From Candidatus Bathyarchaeota archaeon (GTDB taxonomy: Archaea > Thermoproteota > Bathyarchaeia > Bathyarchaeales > Bathycorpusculaceae), in the NCBI GenBank assembly GCA_026014665.1, contig JAOZHX010000017.1, positions 186,001 to 250,000 on the forward strand: DNA of 64,000 nucleotides, read 5' to 3'. Numbering within the stretch: the stretch's first letter is position 1; each line of letters opens with the position of its first letter. The notes beneath the pieces are model-generated. The model searched no databases, had not been told where the DNA came from, and was given only the letters and a program-made list of their open reading frames with translations. The position numbers were made by a program, and so were the translations under genes. Shown in pieces: positions 34,215-43,333 of this stretch.

Positions 34215-36539
34215 ATGCATAAGATAACCAACAAGCAAATGCTACTCCTGTTAATCTTCGCCTTCTCATTCATTTTCCGTTTGCTCCTAATGCTTTGGAA
34301 TACGTACCCTTCAGGTGCAGACATCGGATTACACAACAGCATCATTTACTCAATCGTTGGCTCGAGGAACACGAATTTTCTTTACAACTTCTACCAGATA
34401 GGCGGCGGCACATCGCTGACTTTTCCAGGATACCACATTTTTACGGCTGCCATAATAATGCTTACTGGGTTGCCCGATTATGTGGCGCACGCCGTTGTGG
34501 TGTCTTTGTTTTCTTCCCTTATCGTTCTTGCTGCTTTCTTGTTAACAAAAAAGGTATGGACTGAATCTGCCGCTTTCATCGTTGCGTTCTTGGTTGCGGT
34601 TTCAAGGTTTGATATTGAGATGCTGATGTGGGGCGGGTACCCAAATGTGGTAACACTCATGCTGATACCCTTGACCTTCTATCTTTTTCTTGAAAGAGAG
34701 CGTTTTTCGGTGACTCCTTTTTTGGTTTCAACCTCCATCTTGATTGGCTCAATATTTTTAACCCACTCGTTGAGCGCTGGTATTTTTGCGGTAATAACCA
34801 TCCTAACAACGCTCTTAGTGTTGATTTCACCCAAGCTTTTTGGCACTTCACGCAAGCATGTATTATATTGGGTTTTACCTCTAATAGTCGGCGTTATTCT
34901 TGTTTCACCTTTCTTAGCAAGCGCCATACCCACATACTTGCATGAAAATTCTTCGGCTCCAGGAGTTTCAGGGGTTGAGGACATCAATTCGGCGACGCTT
35001 TCAACGCGGATTCTTCCGATGGTCATTGTAGTTCCGCTTATCGGTCTTATACCCGCTTTTCTCGTTTTCTCAAAAAAATATTACGGCCGCTTCTTAACGC
35101 TGCCTACTCTGCTGTTAGTAACCTCAGTTTTTGTTCCTTGGATACTCACCCAAGGATACTTGTTTGGCTTCATCATCGACTATAATCGATTCCTCTACTT
35201 TTTGCTCCTTCCACTCATGATTTTTGCAGGTGTATTCATCGATTTAGGGGCAGATTTTTTGGCAAGAGTCACCGATAATTACCAAACCTTTTCCCAGCAG
35301 TTACATCGGCAGACCGTGAAAGCTTCCAATAAGGTCCTTTCTAAGCTTTCGCCTCATCTTACACGTAGAAACATTTACGCTGGCTCTGCCTTGACGTTTT
35401 TGCTCGTTTCAGTCGCTTTTGTGCCCATCTTTGTGACTCCGATGGAAGCTCAAGCGGTTCAGAGCTATTATCAAGTCATGAATAACGAAGGCTATGAAGC
35501 AATAAACTGGGCAAAGCAAAACACGCCGACTGACGCCGTGTTTGTATCGGATGCGCTCTATGGCTGGTGGTTTTCAGGGTTCGCTCTTCGGCCAACGTTG
35601 AGCGCCGTTGACCCCCAATACTTGACGCTTGCGCGAGAGTTCAACCGCACCCAATTTGCCAGAGCCCTCCTTGACACCGATTATTTGGTAGACAATGGAT
35701 TAGTTCAGGTAAGAGAAGATGGTGGTTACCTTGCAAGGCACAATCCTGAAATTCTTGCCACCCTTAATTGGACGTATTTCCCTTACTCTTTCTTTACTTT
35801 TAACAGCAAGGATACTCAAGTATTTTATGAAGTCAATGGCACTTTGCAGACGAAATATTTAGACGAGCTTTCTGTAAGAAGTATGCAGATGCAGCGTACT
35901 CCTCAAGCTGTAAGCGTTACAGTTGCTAGAGGTAATGACTTCATAAATTATACCCAAATAACCACTGTCTACGGCGGCTCAGCTTTCGTCAACCTTACCT
36001 CCACGGTTGACAGCAGTGTATTGGGCGTCTCGTTGAAGTGGCTAAGAATCGACGTGGAGAGCAAGGGCAAAGAAATTCAATACGATGATAACCGAACAAT
36101 CGCGTTGATTGATGAGGGTGTGAAGGCTTTTGGGCAGTTAATTTTCAGGGTGAACCAGCCAGCGCAGACCATGCATCTAAATCGCATAGAGTTGCAGTAT
36201 AATTTAGGGGGAAAGAGTCAAGCCCATGTTGAGGTTTCCGCTAGTGCATACTCAGTCACCGATGATCTTGGGTTTTATGTGGATGCTGCCACCATAAGTA
36301 GTTACTTCAAGGATATTATTGCGGCAAACCTAAACGCGGTTCAGAATCCAACCCCTGCACCCTTCAAGCAGGTCTTTGATTATCAAGCAGATATGAGGAC
36401 ATACGGTGTTTCATACATAGCATGCCGCGATGTTGAAATGCAGCCAAAGTTTCTGGGTGATCCCTCGTTTAACCTTGTGTTTATTAACAGCGAAGTCGCC
36501 ATTTTTAAAGTAAAAGAAAGCTTAAATCAAACTGGGTGA
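34215..36539 (+). CDS. Large GT-C type membrane protein with C-terminal external domain
   Basis: The 774-residue protein has about 12-13 membrane spans in the first 420 residues, then an external region of about 350. An acidic motif in the first external loop (S-G-A-D-I-G-L-H) and a later Y-G-W-W-F-S-G-F-A match the layout of GT-C glycosyltransferases, including oligosaccharyltransferases, without the diagnostic WWDYG of AglB. A role in surface glycosylation is likely. It overlaps the following paralogue by 4 bp (GTGA). Confidence 0.75.
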   Translation: MHKITNKQMLLLLIFAFSFIFRLLLMLWNTYPSGADIGLHNSIIYSIVGSRNTNFLYNFYQIGGGTSLTFPGYHIFTAAIIMLTGLPDYVAHAVVVSLFSSLIVLAAFLLTKKVWTESAAFIVAFLVAVSRFDIEMLMWGGYPNVVTLMLIPLTFYLFLERERFSVTPFLVSTSILIGSIFLTHSLSAGIFAVITILTTLLVLISPKLFGTSRKHVLYWVLPLIVGVILVSPFLASAIPTYLHENSSAPGVSGVEDINSATLSTRILPMVIVVPLIGLIPAFLVFSKKYYGRFLTLPTLLLVTSVFVPWILTQGYLFGFIIDYNRFLYFLLLPLMIFAGVFIDLGADFLARVTDNYQTFSQQLHRQTVKASNKVLSKLSPHLTRRNIYAGSALTFLLVSVAFVPIFVTPMEAQAVQSYYQVMNNEGYEAINWAKQNTPTDAVFVSDALYGWWFSGFALRPTLSAVDPQYLTLAREFNRTQFARALLDTDYLVDNGLVQVREDGGYLARHNPEILATLNWTYFPYSFFTFNSKDTQVFYEVNGTLQTKYLDELSVRSMQMQRTPQAVSVTVARGNDFINYTQITTVYGGSAFVNLTSTVDSSVLGVSLKWLRIDVESKGKEIQYDDNRTIALIDEGVKAFGQLIFRVNQPAQTMHLNRIELQYNLGGKSQAHVEVSASAYSVTDDLGFYVDAATISSYFKDIIAANLNAVQNPTPAPFKQVFDYQADMRTYGVSYIACRDVEMQPKFLGDPSFNLVFINSEVAIFKVKESLNQTG

Positions 36540-38869
36540 ACACGTGCGCCTTGATGGATAAATTCGCAAGCGCGAAAAAACTCGAGATCGCTTTTGTGAT
36601 GGTTTTTTCAGTAGTGATTTTAGCTGTTTTTTACTTTGTTATTTCAATGAACGGGGTAGTATTAGGCAATGACCCAGCTGTTCATTTAGAAAAAGCCAAG
36701 ATTTTCCTGGAGACAGGACAGATTCCACTATCCACCGTTAGTTGGACTCCACCGCTCTTCGAATTGGTGCTTGCTATGTTCATTTCGATGGGCGGTGCCT
36801 CAGATATTGGGCAGTTAATTTTCATGGTTAAGGCGTTGACGGTGATTGTGAATTGGCTTATGTTTTTGTCTGTTTATTTGATTGGGGCAAAATTTTTCTC
36901 CAAAAAAGTGGGGGCTGTAGCGGCTGTTTTATTGTTGTTGTGTTTTCCAGTCTTTGAGCTCAATGAGTGGGGTGGGCACACAACCGTTTTAGGAATCGCT
37001 TTTTTGATGTTGCTTTTGACTTATTTGCCTTTGTCAATCGAGCGGTTTGGTTACTTGGTCACTACTTTTTTCGCTGCGTTCTCGGTTGTTTTAACGCATC
37101 AGTTAGCCACTTTTCTTGCAGCCTTCATTCTTCCGCCTGTTTTATTGTACATGCTAATAAAGACTAAAGGGTCTTCTCTAAAAGTCTTGGTTGCATTAAT
37201 TTTCGGCGGCGGCATTGCTTTTTTCCTCTATTACTTTCAAGCGATGATAGGCTATCTCGACATACTCATTGAGGTTTTGTTTTTTAGCATAAAAACTTAC
37301 GCTTACCAGATTCCTGCTGTAAGCTTCGACTCGTTTGTAGTGAATTTTGGGTTTATTTTGATTCTCGCAGCAGCTGGATTCTTCCTATCGTTTAAGATTC
37401 TACGGGCCAGGAGGCAGATGCTTTTCTTTGTAGTTCTCTTCTTTAGTTTTATTGTTCCGTTTATTTTCGCAGAGTCATACCTGTTTGGGTTTTATTTACC
37501 ATTTCAATGGTTTATTTATTATTTGACACCACCAATGGCGGTTTTGGCAGCGGTCACCGTAGCCTTTTTGGTACAGAAGATTCCTGGCTTTTACTATAAG
37601 CATAGGGCGAGTTTCCGTAGAAACTGGGTCAGGGTAGCCACAATTGCGCTGTTTATCTTGGTGGTCAGCGTGGTCGTTGTTCGTTCCAACACTGTTTATG
37701 GAAAAATCTTGGAGGCAGGTACTTACTATTCTACCACTGATTTGAAAGCTTACGAGGCTGGTCTTTGGCTTCGAGATCACTATCCGCAGAATTCTACTAT
37801 TGTAGTAACGGAGATTCCTGGGTTCTGGTTTAAAGAATTCACCGATAAGAACGTTATTGCCCAAACGAACCCTATAGTGGAACGTAATGAAATCGCCGAA
37901 TCGGTTTTAAGCTTATCCTATGAAGTTAAGCATCCGCAGACGTTGGTGAGGGCTTATGAAGCGAAGGGTGATATTTCTGATGAAAATTATGTTTCACTGG
38001 ACCATGTTTGGTACAGGGTTTCTTATTCTTCTGCGAACGGCAACTTTCTGTTGTATACGCTTGATGGAGTTGATTACAGATTGCCGTTATCAAGCCTTGG
38101 CAAACAAGTAAGTTTTTATGGCCAAAGCAGCCCCAAGAAAATCGAGTTGACCTATGCTAACGATAATGTTACTCTCACAGAAACGATTTTGGTCTCCAAC
38201 AGCAGTTACCCGATTGATGTTTCTTGGAAGTTAACTCCACTGAAGAATCAAATATTCAACGCTACGTTGTACTTGAGTACCTTCTTTGATTTACGGTTCA
38301 CCTTTGAAGAAGCCTTGATTCCAGGTTTGACGGGTTGGGTGAATCCTTGGGATGCTCCTGAAACGGTTCGAAGCACTCATGGCACGGGCGCGGATCCTTC
38401 AGATTGGGCTGTGGCAACCTTCACTGGTGCTGATTTAACGGATAATTATTTAGGTTTGTATGATGATAAAAACGAGATAGGGTTTGGTTTTAGGTTCAGT
38501 GAACCGCCAGATTGGGGTAACGTCGGAGCGTTGGCGAATCGGCAGATTGATGCGGTTAGGTTCCAATTTGAGTTCGCTGAGTTGGGTGTTAATGAGACGG
38601 CTTCCAGGTCTTATTCAGTGTTGGCTTTAGCGAAGAATAGTTATCCTGCGCTAACGCGAGATGGGTTAGAAGGCTTGTTTAGCCTCAAAGTGCCCGAGTT
38701 TGCGGTGTCAACGAATGACTTTCGCAATTACATACAAGAATACGGCATTGGCTTTATTGTGTATGACCGAAACCAACTGGATACCCAAATGATCCACAGC
38801 AAACTCTTGCAGCTTATCTATTCAAACGATCGATATGCCATATTTAAAATCGTCAACTCGAATGTTTGA
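36536..38869 (+). CDS. Second large GT-C type membrane protein
   Basis: The 777-residue protein has the same plan as its neighbour: about 12 membrane spans with an acidic first loop (G-N-D-P-A-V-H-L-E-K), then an external domain starting near residue 390, with P-Q-N-S-T-I-V-V-T-E-I-P-G-F-W-F at its beginning. The external part contains a long beta-rich segment (about residues 540-700). The GTG start overlaps the previous stop as GTGA, so the pair is translated together. It is probably a paralogue by tandem duplication with strong divergence. Confidence 0.75.
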   Translation: MNTCALMDKFASAKKLEIAFVMVFSVVILAVFYFVISMNGVVLGNDPAVHLEKAKIFLETGQIPLSTVSWTPPLFELVLAMFISMGGASDIGQLIFMVKALTVIVNWLMFLSVYLIGAKFFSKKVGAVAAVLLLLCFPVFELNEWGGHTTVLGIAFLMLLLTYLPLSIERFGYLVTTFFAAFSVVLTHQLATFLAAFILPPVLLYMLIKTKGSSLKVLVALIFGGGIAFFLYYFQAMIGYLDILIEVLFFSIKTYAYQIPAVSFDSFVVNFGFILILAAAGFFLSFKILRARRQMLFFVVLFFSFIVPFIFAESYLFGFYLPFQWFIYYLTPPMAVLAAVTVAFLVQKIPGFYYKHRASFRRNWVRVATIALFILVVSVVVVRSNTVYGKILEAGTYYSTTDLKAYEAGLWLRDHYPQNSTIVVTEIPGFWFKEFTDKNVIAQTNPIVERNEIAESVLSLSYEVKHPQTLVRAYEAKGDISDENYVSLDHVWYRVSYSSANGNFLLYTLDGVDYRLPLSSLGKQVSFYGQSSPKKIELTYANDNVTLTETILVSNSSYPIDVSWKLTPLKNQIFNATLYLSTFFDLRFTFEEALIPGLTGWVNPWDAPETVRSTHGTGADPSDWAVATFTGADLTDNYLGLYDDKNEIGFGFRFSEPPDWGNVGALANRQIDAVRFQFEFAELGVNETASRSYSVLALAKNSYPALTRDGLEGLFSLKVPEFAVSTNDFRNYIQEYGIGFIVYDRNQLDTQMIHSKLLQLIYSNDRYAIFKIVNSNV

Positions 38870-38886
38870 GACTGGAAAAAGTGTAG

Positions 38887-38910
38887 AGCCGCTTATATTA
38901 TGCAGCGGCT
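38887..38910. terminator. Hairpin between convergent genes
   Basis: AGCCGCT and AGCGGCT form a perfect 7-bp stem around a 10-base A/T-rich loop, in the short gap between two convergent genes. A bidirectional terminator is likely. Confidence 0.5.
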
Positions 38911-38941
38911 GAATGATTAATGGGGAAGGATGTAGGGGAAC

Positions 38942-39844
38942 TTATTTGTAGAGTTGTTCCCAGCGGTTGAAGAGCTCTAAAACTTCGTCGCCGTTGTGGT
39001 CTTTGAGGAATTCACGCGTTTTCTTGTCGGCGACGGCGTTCTTCTGGAACTCTCGAATATAGTCAGCTTTCTCGGCTAGGAAGATTATGCCGTCTACACC
39101 TTGCCTTGCAACGCGGGTGGCAACCGTCATGATCTGGTTGGTTGGTGCCACGGTGTCCCATGTTTCGTTTGGTCCACGTACGTAGAAGTTCACGAACATT
39201 GGTTTCTTTAGTTGGCTCTTGAATCCGCGTGCGATGGTTTCCCAGTACCATGGCGTCGGGTAGGCCTTGCTGAACATGGGCACAACGAAGTAGTCGGCGT
39301 ATTGAGCTAGGGCTTCAAAGTCGTAGCCGAAACGCACCTTGCCGAGCAAGGGGTCAGGTAGCAGGTTGACAAAGAGTGGTTTGCCGCTGACGATTTCCTT
39401 GACCTCGGCTAAGAAGTCTGTAACGGTTTTTGCCCGCCATTCAACCCAGTTAAGCCCGCTTTTGGCTTGTTGTTTGATGCATCTTGGGCAGGTGCAGAAG
39501 TGCTGGTCTGCGAAGTGTTGGCTGCTGATGCTGATGCCTGGGGTGACTTTGGCGGATTCAGCGATGATTTTGAGGTTGTATTCTCTGGCTTCTGGGTTAG
39601 TCATGCAGACGACGTCCCAGCGTAGGTTGTAGCGTTTGTTGGTTCGGAGCGCTGGACCCCAAGAGCTCACGGAGACCCAATCTGGGCGTTTAGCTGCCAT
39701 GAAGTTATCGCCAAAGCATGCGATGTTTGTGTACATTTCTGGGTTTGGTTTGCCAACGATTCCTGATTCAGATTTTAAACGGTAAAAGTTATAGTCGACG
39801 CCTTCGACAGGCTCTGGTTGATACAGAAATACGCCAAATTTCAA
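38942..39844 (-). CDS. TIM-barrel-like protein with CTCPRC motif, paralogue 1
   Basis: This 300-residue protein is a clear paralogue of the one at 41493-42377. Shared blocks are F-x-Y-x-P-E-x-V-E-G at the start, S-x-S-G-P-A-L-R-x-N near 65, D-Q-x-x-C-T-C-P-R-C in the middle, and W-x-E-W-R-A-K-T-V-T-x-F-L after it. The layout resembles glycoside-hydrolase-like TIM barrels, in which a Cys pair follows a conserved H-F-x-D-Q. No catalytic residue is proven and the function is unknown. Monocistronic; a TATA-like CTTAAATAT lies upstream. Confidence 0.7.
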   Translation of the reverse strand: MKFGVFLYQPEPVEGVDYNFYRLKSESGIVGKPNPEMYTNIACFGDNFMAAKRPDWVSVSSWGPALRTNKRYNLRWDVVCMTNPEAREYNLKIIAESAKVTPGISISSQHFADQHFCTCPRCIKQQAKSGLNWVEWRAKTVTDFLAEVKEIVSGKPLFVNLLPDPLLGKVRFGYDFEALAQYADYFVVPMFSKAYPTPWYWETIARGFKSQLKKPMFVNFYVRGPNETWDTVAPTNQIMTVATRVARQGVDGIIFLAEKADYIREFQKNAVADKKTREFLKDHNGDEVLELFNRWEQLYK

Positions 39845-39914
39845 GTTTAATTCACCATCGTTTATCCTGATTTGGTTAGGATTAAAAGTGCAGGATATTT
39901 AAGTCTTTTTTGAT

Positions 39915-40170
39915 AAACTTTGTTAAAGCCTTCTCATATTATTTTTAGTAATTCTTTTGATTTTGCCAGAAGTCTTTCAGCTCCATTGCATCTAGTGCGC
40001 CCATCTCTGAGAACTTTAGTCCATAATCAGCCATTTGAATTTGTTACTTTAAAGGGAATCCGGAGCAGCCTGAAAATCAGCTTGAGCAGCCTCTATTTCC
40101 TTTAATACCAAATCCCTGCTTATTTGCGCTCTCAAAAGCTTTCCGTTAAGAGCTGCAAAGCCACGGGATC
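39915..40170 (-). pseudogene. Decayed HEPN-like gene
   Basis: The 330-bp gap after cbiZ holds coding-like pieces on the minus strand. One frame reads L-L-R-A-Q-I-S-R-D-L-V-L-K-E-I-E-A-A-Q, then D-S-L, an in-frame TAA at 40051-40049, and S-N-K-F-K-W. This has the pattern of the first helices of HEPN proteins (K-E-x-E-A-A-x-x-D, D-S-L-x-x-x-x-x-K-W-A). Later pieces, in other frames, end with A-E-R-L-L-A-K-S-K-E-L-L. Several lesions are needed to explain it. The match is by eye only. Confidence 0.4.
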
Positions 40171-40173
40171 GAA

Positions 40174-41199
40174 TCAGGGTTCACGTACCGAGTTTTTGAT
40201 TGCAGAAATAAGTGTATGTTTTATGAATGGCGGTAAGTCGATAGCCTCGTAATTTTGCAAATCCGAGTAATTCTCCTCAGTTGCACCTATACTGCTGGTA
40301 ATTTGGTTCCAGTTCTGGAAATCGGTCGGTAGCAGGTTTTTCGTGTAGTCGTCATCCATCTTGGCAGCCGCCAAAAGGGAAACCAAGGCTGAGGGGCTAC
40401 TCTTAAGAATTTTTGTCAATTCTTCGGCGGTTACAGCTAAGCCTTCAAGCTTAGATACTTCAGCCGCTAGCTTCTCAATCGGCAAATGCCTCTCCTTAAG
40501 CCGATCAAGGATGGTTCGGTTGCCCCAGAAAGGCTCCTGCTTGAGCAGCGCCTGCGTAACAGCCGCTCTTGTGCAAGACCCAACTAACTTGCCCAGTTTT
40601 GAGGCTGGACCTGCCAAACTAATCGTTTTGCCGACCCCTGTTGAGGCTATCGTGACACTGTCTGTTATAGATCCTGTGGCTGAGTCACCTGTATATCGGC
40701 TACGTACATCCAAATCTCGTAGGGCAGCGGATTTAGCTTCTGTAGCAGTTATTACGGCAGCAACCATACAGCTTTCCGTGGGGTTGCCATCGATTAGGAC
40801 AATAAGGTTTATGGTGCCCGTGATTTCTTGCACGTTCATTTCCTCGCCTGAAGATTCCCCATGCTGGCAACCTGCTGTGGCAGCCACGTAAACAGAGAAG
40901 GCGTCGCTTTTCTTTGAGACCAAACTGTAGTTTTGCACGTTTGCGGCTGTCACCATGGCAAGGTAATCCTCGGTTATGCCCAGTTTAGCTGCTGAAGTAG
41001 TTATGAGTTCCATGGGGTCAAGGTGCAGGCTGCGGTCGCTGTAGCCCTGAGGTACCCCCACGTTTAAGATAGATTTTACCCGTTTTGCACCGCCGTTAAA
41101 AATCGCCGAGCTAACGGTTGCCAATCCTTTCTGTGAGGTTATGGCTAACACGTTTTCTTTTACGATAAACTTTGCGTCTTCTGCCAATTGCTGCTCCAA
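40174..41199 (-). CDS. cbiZ: Adenosylcobinamide amidohydrolase
   Basis: CbiZ removes the side chain of adenosyl-pseudocobalamin or adenosylcobinamide, so that salvaged corrinoids can be rebuilt. The 341-residue protein has the family core: V-T-A-A-N-V-Q-N-Y, A-T-A-G-C-Q-H-G-E, then G-T-I-N-L-I-V-L-I-D-G and T-E-A-K-S-A-A-L-R-D-L-D-V. The last 130 residues extend beyond the amidohydrolase core and are helical. It follows the ferredoxin gene by 18 bp. It fits the corrinoid-dependent MtrH system 7 kb away. Confidence 0.88.
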   Translation of the reverse strand: MEQQLAEDAKFIVKENVLAITSQKGLATVSSAIFNGGAKRVKSILNVGVPQGYSDRSLHLDPMELITTSAAKLGITEDYLAMVTAANVQNYSLVSKKSDAFSVYVAATAGCQHGESSGEEMNVQEITGTINLIVLIDGNPTESCMVAAVITATEAKSAALRDLDVRSRYTGDSATGSITDSVTIASTGVGKTISLAGPASKLGKLVGSCTRAAVTQALLKQEPFWGNRTILDRLKERHLPIEKLAAEVSKLEGLAVTAEELTKILKSSPSALVSLLAAAKMDDDYTKNLLPTDFQNWNQITSSIGATEENYSDLQNYEAIDLPPFIKHTLISAIKNSVREP

Positions 41200-41217
41200 G
41201 ACTTCTTCGCCTGTTGG

Positions 41218-41433
41218 CTACTTTTGGGGTTTACTAGGATTTATAGTGATGGCTTTTGTTGGGCATAGGTTAACGCAGACGCCGCACTTTGTGCATTGGA
41301 TTACTTCGATGATTTGGGGCTTGCGGTTCTTGCCTTCCTCAAGCGCGCCTTGTGGACAAACACCGATGCAGATTTGCCCCGTGCAGGGTGGGCATTTTGA
41401 GAGGTCGATGGTTATTGGGGCTTTTTTGTCCAT
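41218..41433 (-). CDS. 2x[4Fe-4S] ferredoxin with unusual first cluster
   Basis: From the ATG at 41433 the protein has 71 residues. The second cluster is standard (C-T-K-C-G-V-C-V-N-L-C-P). The first reads C-P-P-C-T-G-Q-I-C-I-G-V-C-P, a CX2CX4CX3CP spacing that is longer than usual. Such altered sites occur in ferredoxin-like subunits that pass electrons within an enzyme. It is directly upstream of cbiZ on the same transcript, though no redox role is known for CbiZ. Confidence 0.88.
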   Translation of the reverse strand: MDKKAPITIDLSKCPPCTGQICIGVCPQGALEEGKNRKPQIIEVIQCTKCGVCVNLCPTKAITINPSKPQK

Positions 41434-41492
41434 GCGAATCAACAATTAAATAAGCGCCAAGAATATATCTGTTGCGAGCAAGGGTATTGGGC

Positions 41493-42377
41493 ATGAAGAT
41501 AGGCTTAGTCACCTACAAACCAGAGTTTGTCGAGGGCTTTGAACCCCACGTTTACTACTCGAAATGGGCAGACGGACAAGTTTTTCCAGCGGCAGTCGGC
41601 ATGCAAAACGACATAACCGTTTTCTGCGACGCCAAAGCCATCCGAGAAGACCCAAGCATTGTGGCAGTTTCAGATTCGGGTCCAGCACTGCGCAGAAACC
41701 GAAGGTCCAACTTGCCCTTTGACTTTGTCTGCCCAACTCACCCAGGATACCGAGCCAAAGTCCTTCAGTACATCGAAAGCGTCGCAGAAAAGGATGTTGC
41801 CGGCGTTACCCTAAACCTCTACCATTTCCCTGACCAAGAATACTGCACGTGCCCCAGGTGCACAGAACTACGGCAGAAAAGCGGGTTAGACTGGACTGAG
41901 TGGCGAGCAAAAACCGTCACAAACTTCCTAAAAGAAGCTAAAGCCAAAGTAAAGGGAACTTTCGCCGTTGAACTTTTCCCTGATCCTGTGCTTTCCAAGG
42001 AGCGGTTTGGCATCGACTTGGATGCGATTTGCGGTTTAGTGGATTACTTGCATGTGCCGCTTTCGTCTCGGGATTACTTGACTAATTACTGGGTGGATTT
42101 GATAACAAGAGACTTCATAGCGATCTTTAAAAAGCCAGTGATGGTAGAGTTGAGCGCTGAGATGCCGACTGATGAAAAATTAGATGCTCTGCTAAAAACT
42201 GTTGCTTACCTCTCCCGCCACAAGCTAGACGCTGTGTTGCTGCTGGTGCATGACTCGGAGAATGCGAAAAACATCGCCAAGTTTGCTGTCCAAAACAGTG
42301 ACTTCCAAGGTTGGCTGGAGAAGTACGATTTTAAAGAGATGAGCCGAATCGTGGACAATTGGGCTAAGCTATACTGA
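41493..42377 (+). CDS. TIM-barrel-like protein with CTCPRC motif, paralogue 2
   Basis: A 294-residue paralogue of the protein at 38942-39844, with the same Y-K-P-E-F-V-E-G opening, S-G-P-A-L-R-R-N, H-F-P-D-Q-E-Y-C-T-C-P-R-C and W-T-E-W-R-A-K-T-V-T-N-F-L. I chose the internal ATG because it restores the N-terminal alignment with the paralogue and lies after a G-rich stretch; a TTG at 41472 is possible. It overlaps the convergent nitrilase gene by 14 bp. Function unknown; a carbohydrate-active or metal-dependent hydrolase is one option. Confidence 0.7.
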   Translation: MKIGLVTYKPEFVEGFEPHVYYSKWADGQVFPAAVGMQNDITVFCDAKAIREDPSIVAVSDSGPALRRNRRSNLPFDFVCPTHPGYRAKVLQYIESVAEKDVAGVTLNLYHFPDQEYCTCPRCTELRQKSGLDWTEWRAKTVTNFLKEAKAKVKGTFAVELFPDPVLSKERFGIDLDAICGLVDYLHVPLSSRDYLTNYWVDLITRDFIAIFKKPVMVELSAEMPTDEKLDALLKTVAYLSRHKLDAVLLLVHDSENAKNIAKFAVQNSDFQGWLEKYDFKEMSRIVDNWAKLY

Positions 42378-43116
42378 TTTTTGCTCTGTACTCCCTTAGC
42401 CTTTGCATGTCCAAATCCGCTGAGAGCACCGAATCTTCAGGAGCATCTGAGACTTCTCCCAGTATCCCCCATGGCGCAATAATGGCGCTTCTGCCGCCCC
42501 GCATGCTGGAGCAGACGTTGCCGACTTTGAGGATGAACATACCAAAGTCTCGTGCGATGCCCTCGGTTAAGGGGTGTCCTTTAACAGTGGGGTGAGTGCC
42601 CATCGCAGCCACGGGTAAAGTGATGATTTCAGCGCCCATATCTGCCACGCGTTTAACCAGGTCCGGGTCGAAAGTGTCAGCGCACACAATCATCCCGAGT
42701 TTGCCCAAATCCGTGTCTAAGACCATCGGCACAGAACCCTTTGAAACGCCGGCTTTGACTTCAGCTTGAATCGGGTTAATCTTCTTATACTTGGCAAGAA
42801 GTTTGCCTTTTCTCCAGAGTGTGCTTGTGTTGTAGTATTTGCCACCGTCTTCCTCTAGCACTGTTCCCCCGAGCAGGTAGATGTCGCCGATGGCTCTGGA
42901 GATTTCCTGCAGGAAGCTTATGGTTTTGGCTGCGGTTTCTTGGCTGATTTTTGCGGCATCTTTGAAGTCTGCCATACAATTGGGAACGGTGAAGTATTCG
43001 GGTAGGGCAATTAGGACCGGGTCTTGTTTTGCAGCTTTCTGGACTGCGGCTCTTGCGGCAATTAGGTTTTCTTCGAGCGTGGTTCTGATTTCCATGTGGA
43101 GTAGGCTGACTTTCAT
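42364..43116 (-). CDS. Carbon-nitrogen hydrolase (nitrilase superfamily)
   Basis: The 250-residue protein has the E-K-C catalytic triad: E40 in L-P-E-Y-F, K112 in Y-K-K-I-N-P-I, and C145 in I-V-C-A-D-T-F-D. Members hydrolyse amides or nitriles, such as omega-amides or carbamoyl compounds, and the exact substrate cannot be told from sequence. It is convergent with paralogue 2 and divergent from the asparagine-synthase-like gene. Confidence 0.88.
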   Translation of the reverse strand: MKVSLLHMEIRTTLEENLIAARAAVQKAAKQDPVLIALPEYFTVPNCMADFKDAAKISQETAAKTISFLQEISRAIGDIYLLGGTVLEEDGGKYYNTSTLWRKGKLLAKYKKINPIQAEVKAGVSKGSVPMVLDTDLGKLGMIVCADTFDPDLVKRVADMGAEIITLPVAAMGTHPTVKGHPLTEGIARDFGMFILKVGNVCSSMRGGRSAIIAPWGILGEVSDAPEDSVLSADLDMQRLREYRAKISIA

Positions 43117-43288
43117 GGTGCTTTGGCTCCTGCTTGTGGATTATGTGTTTTGTTCTTTGGGATTTAAAGGTAGTTGATTGATTTGTAATGAATGGAGAGG
43201 CAGATTGTATTGCCGATTGTTCAGTATTTCTACATGGTTTCAGCACAGTTGTTTATTATTTATTGGCTTTTATATGCATACAGTTAAC

Positions 43289-43296
43289 TTTATATG
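43289..43296 (+). promoter_or_regulatory. TATA box for the asparagine-synthase-like gene
   Basis: TTTATATG predicts a start near 43318, about 16 bases before the ATG at 43334. A second TTTTATATG lies 20 bp further upstream. Confidence 0.45.
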
Positions 43297-43333
43297 GGTC
43301 GCGCACGACAAACACTGTAACGCGAGGGATAAA

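Noticed and set aside
43178..43333. Upstream extension of the asparagine-synthase-like protein
   Set aside because: It crosses the TATA boxes and is not family-like.
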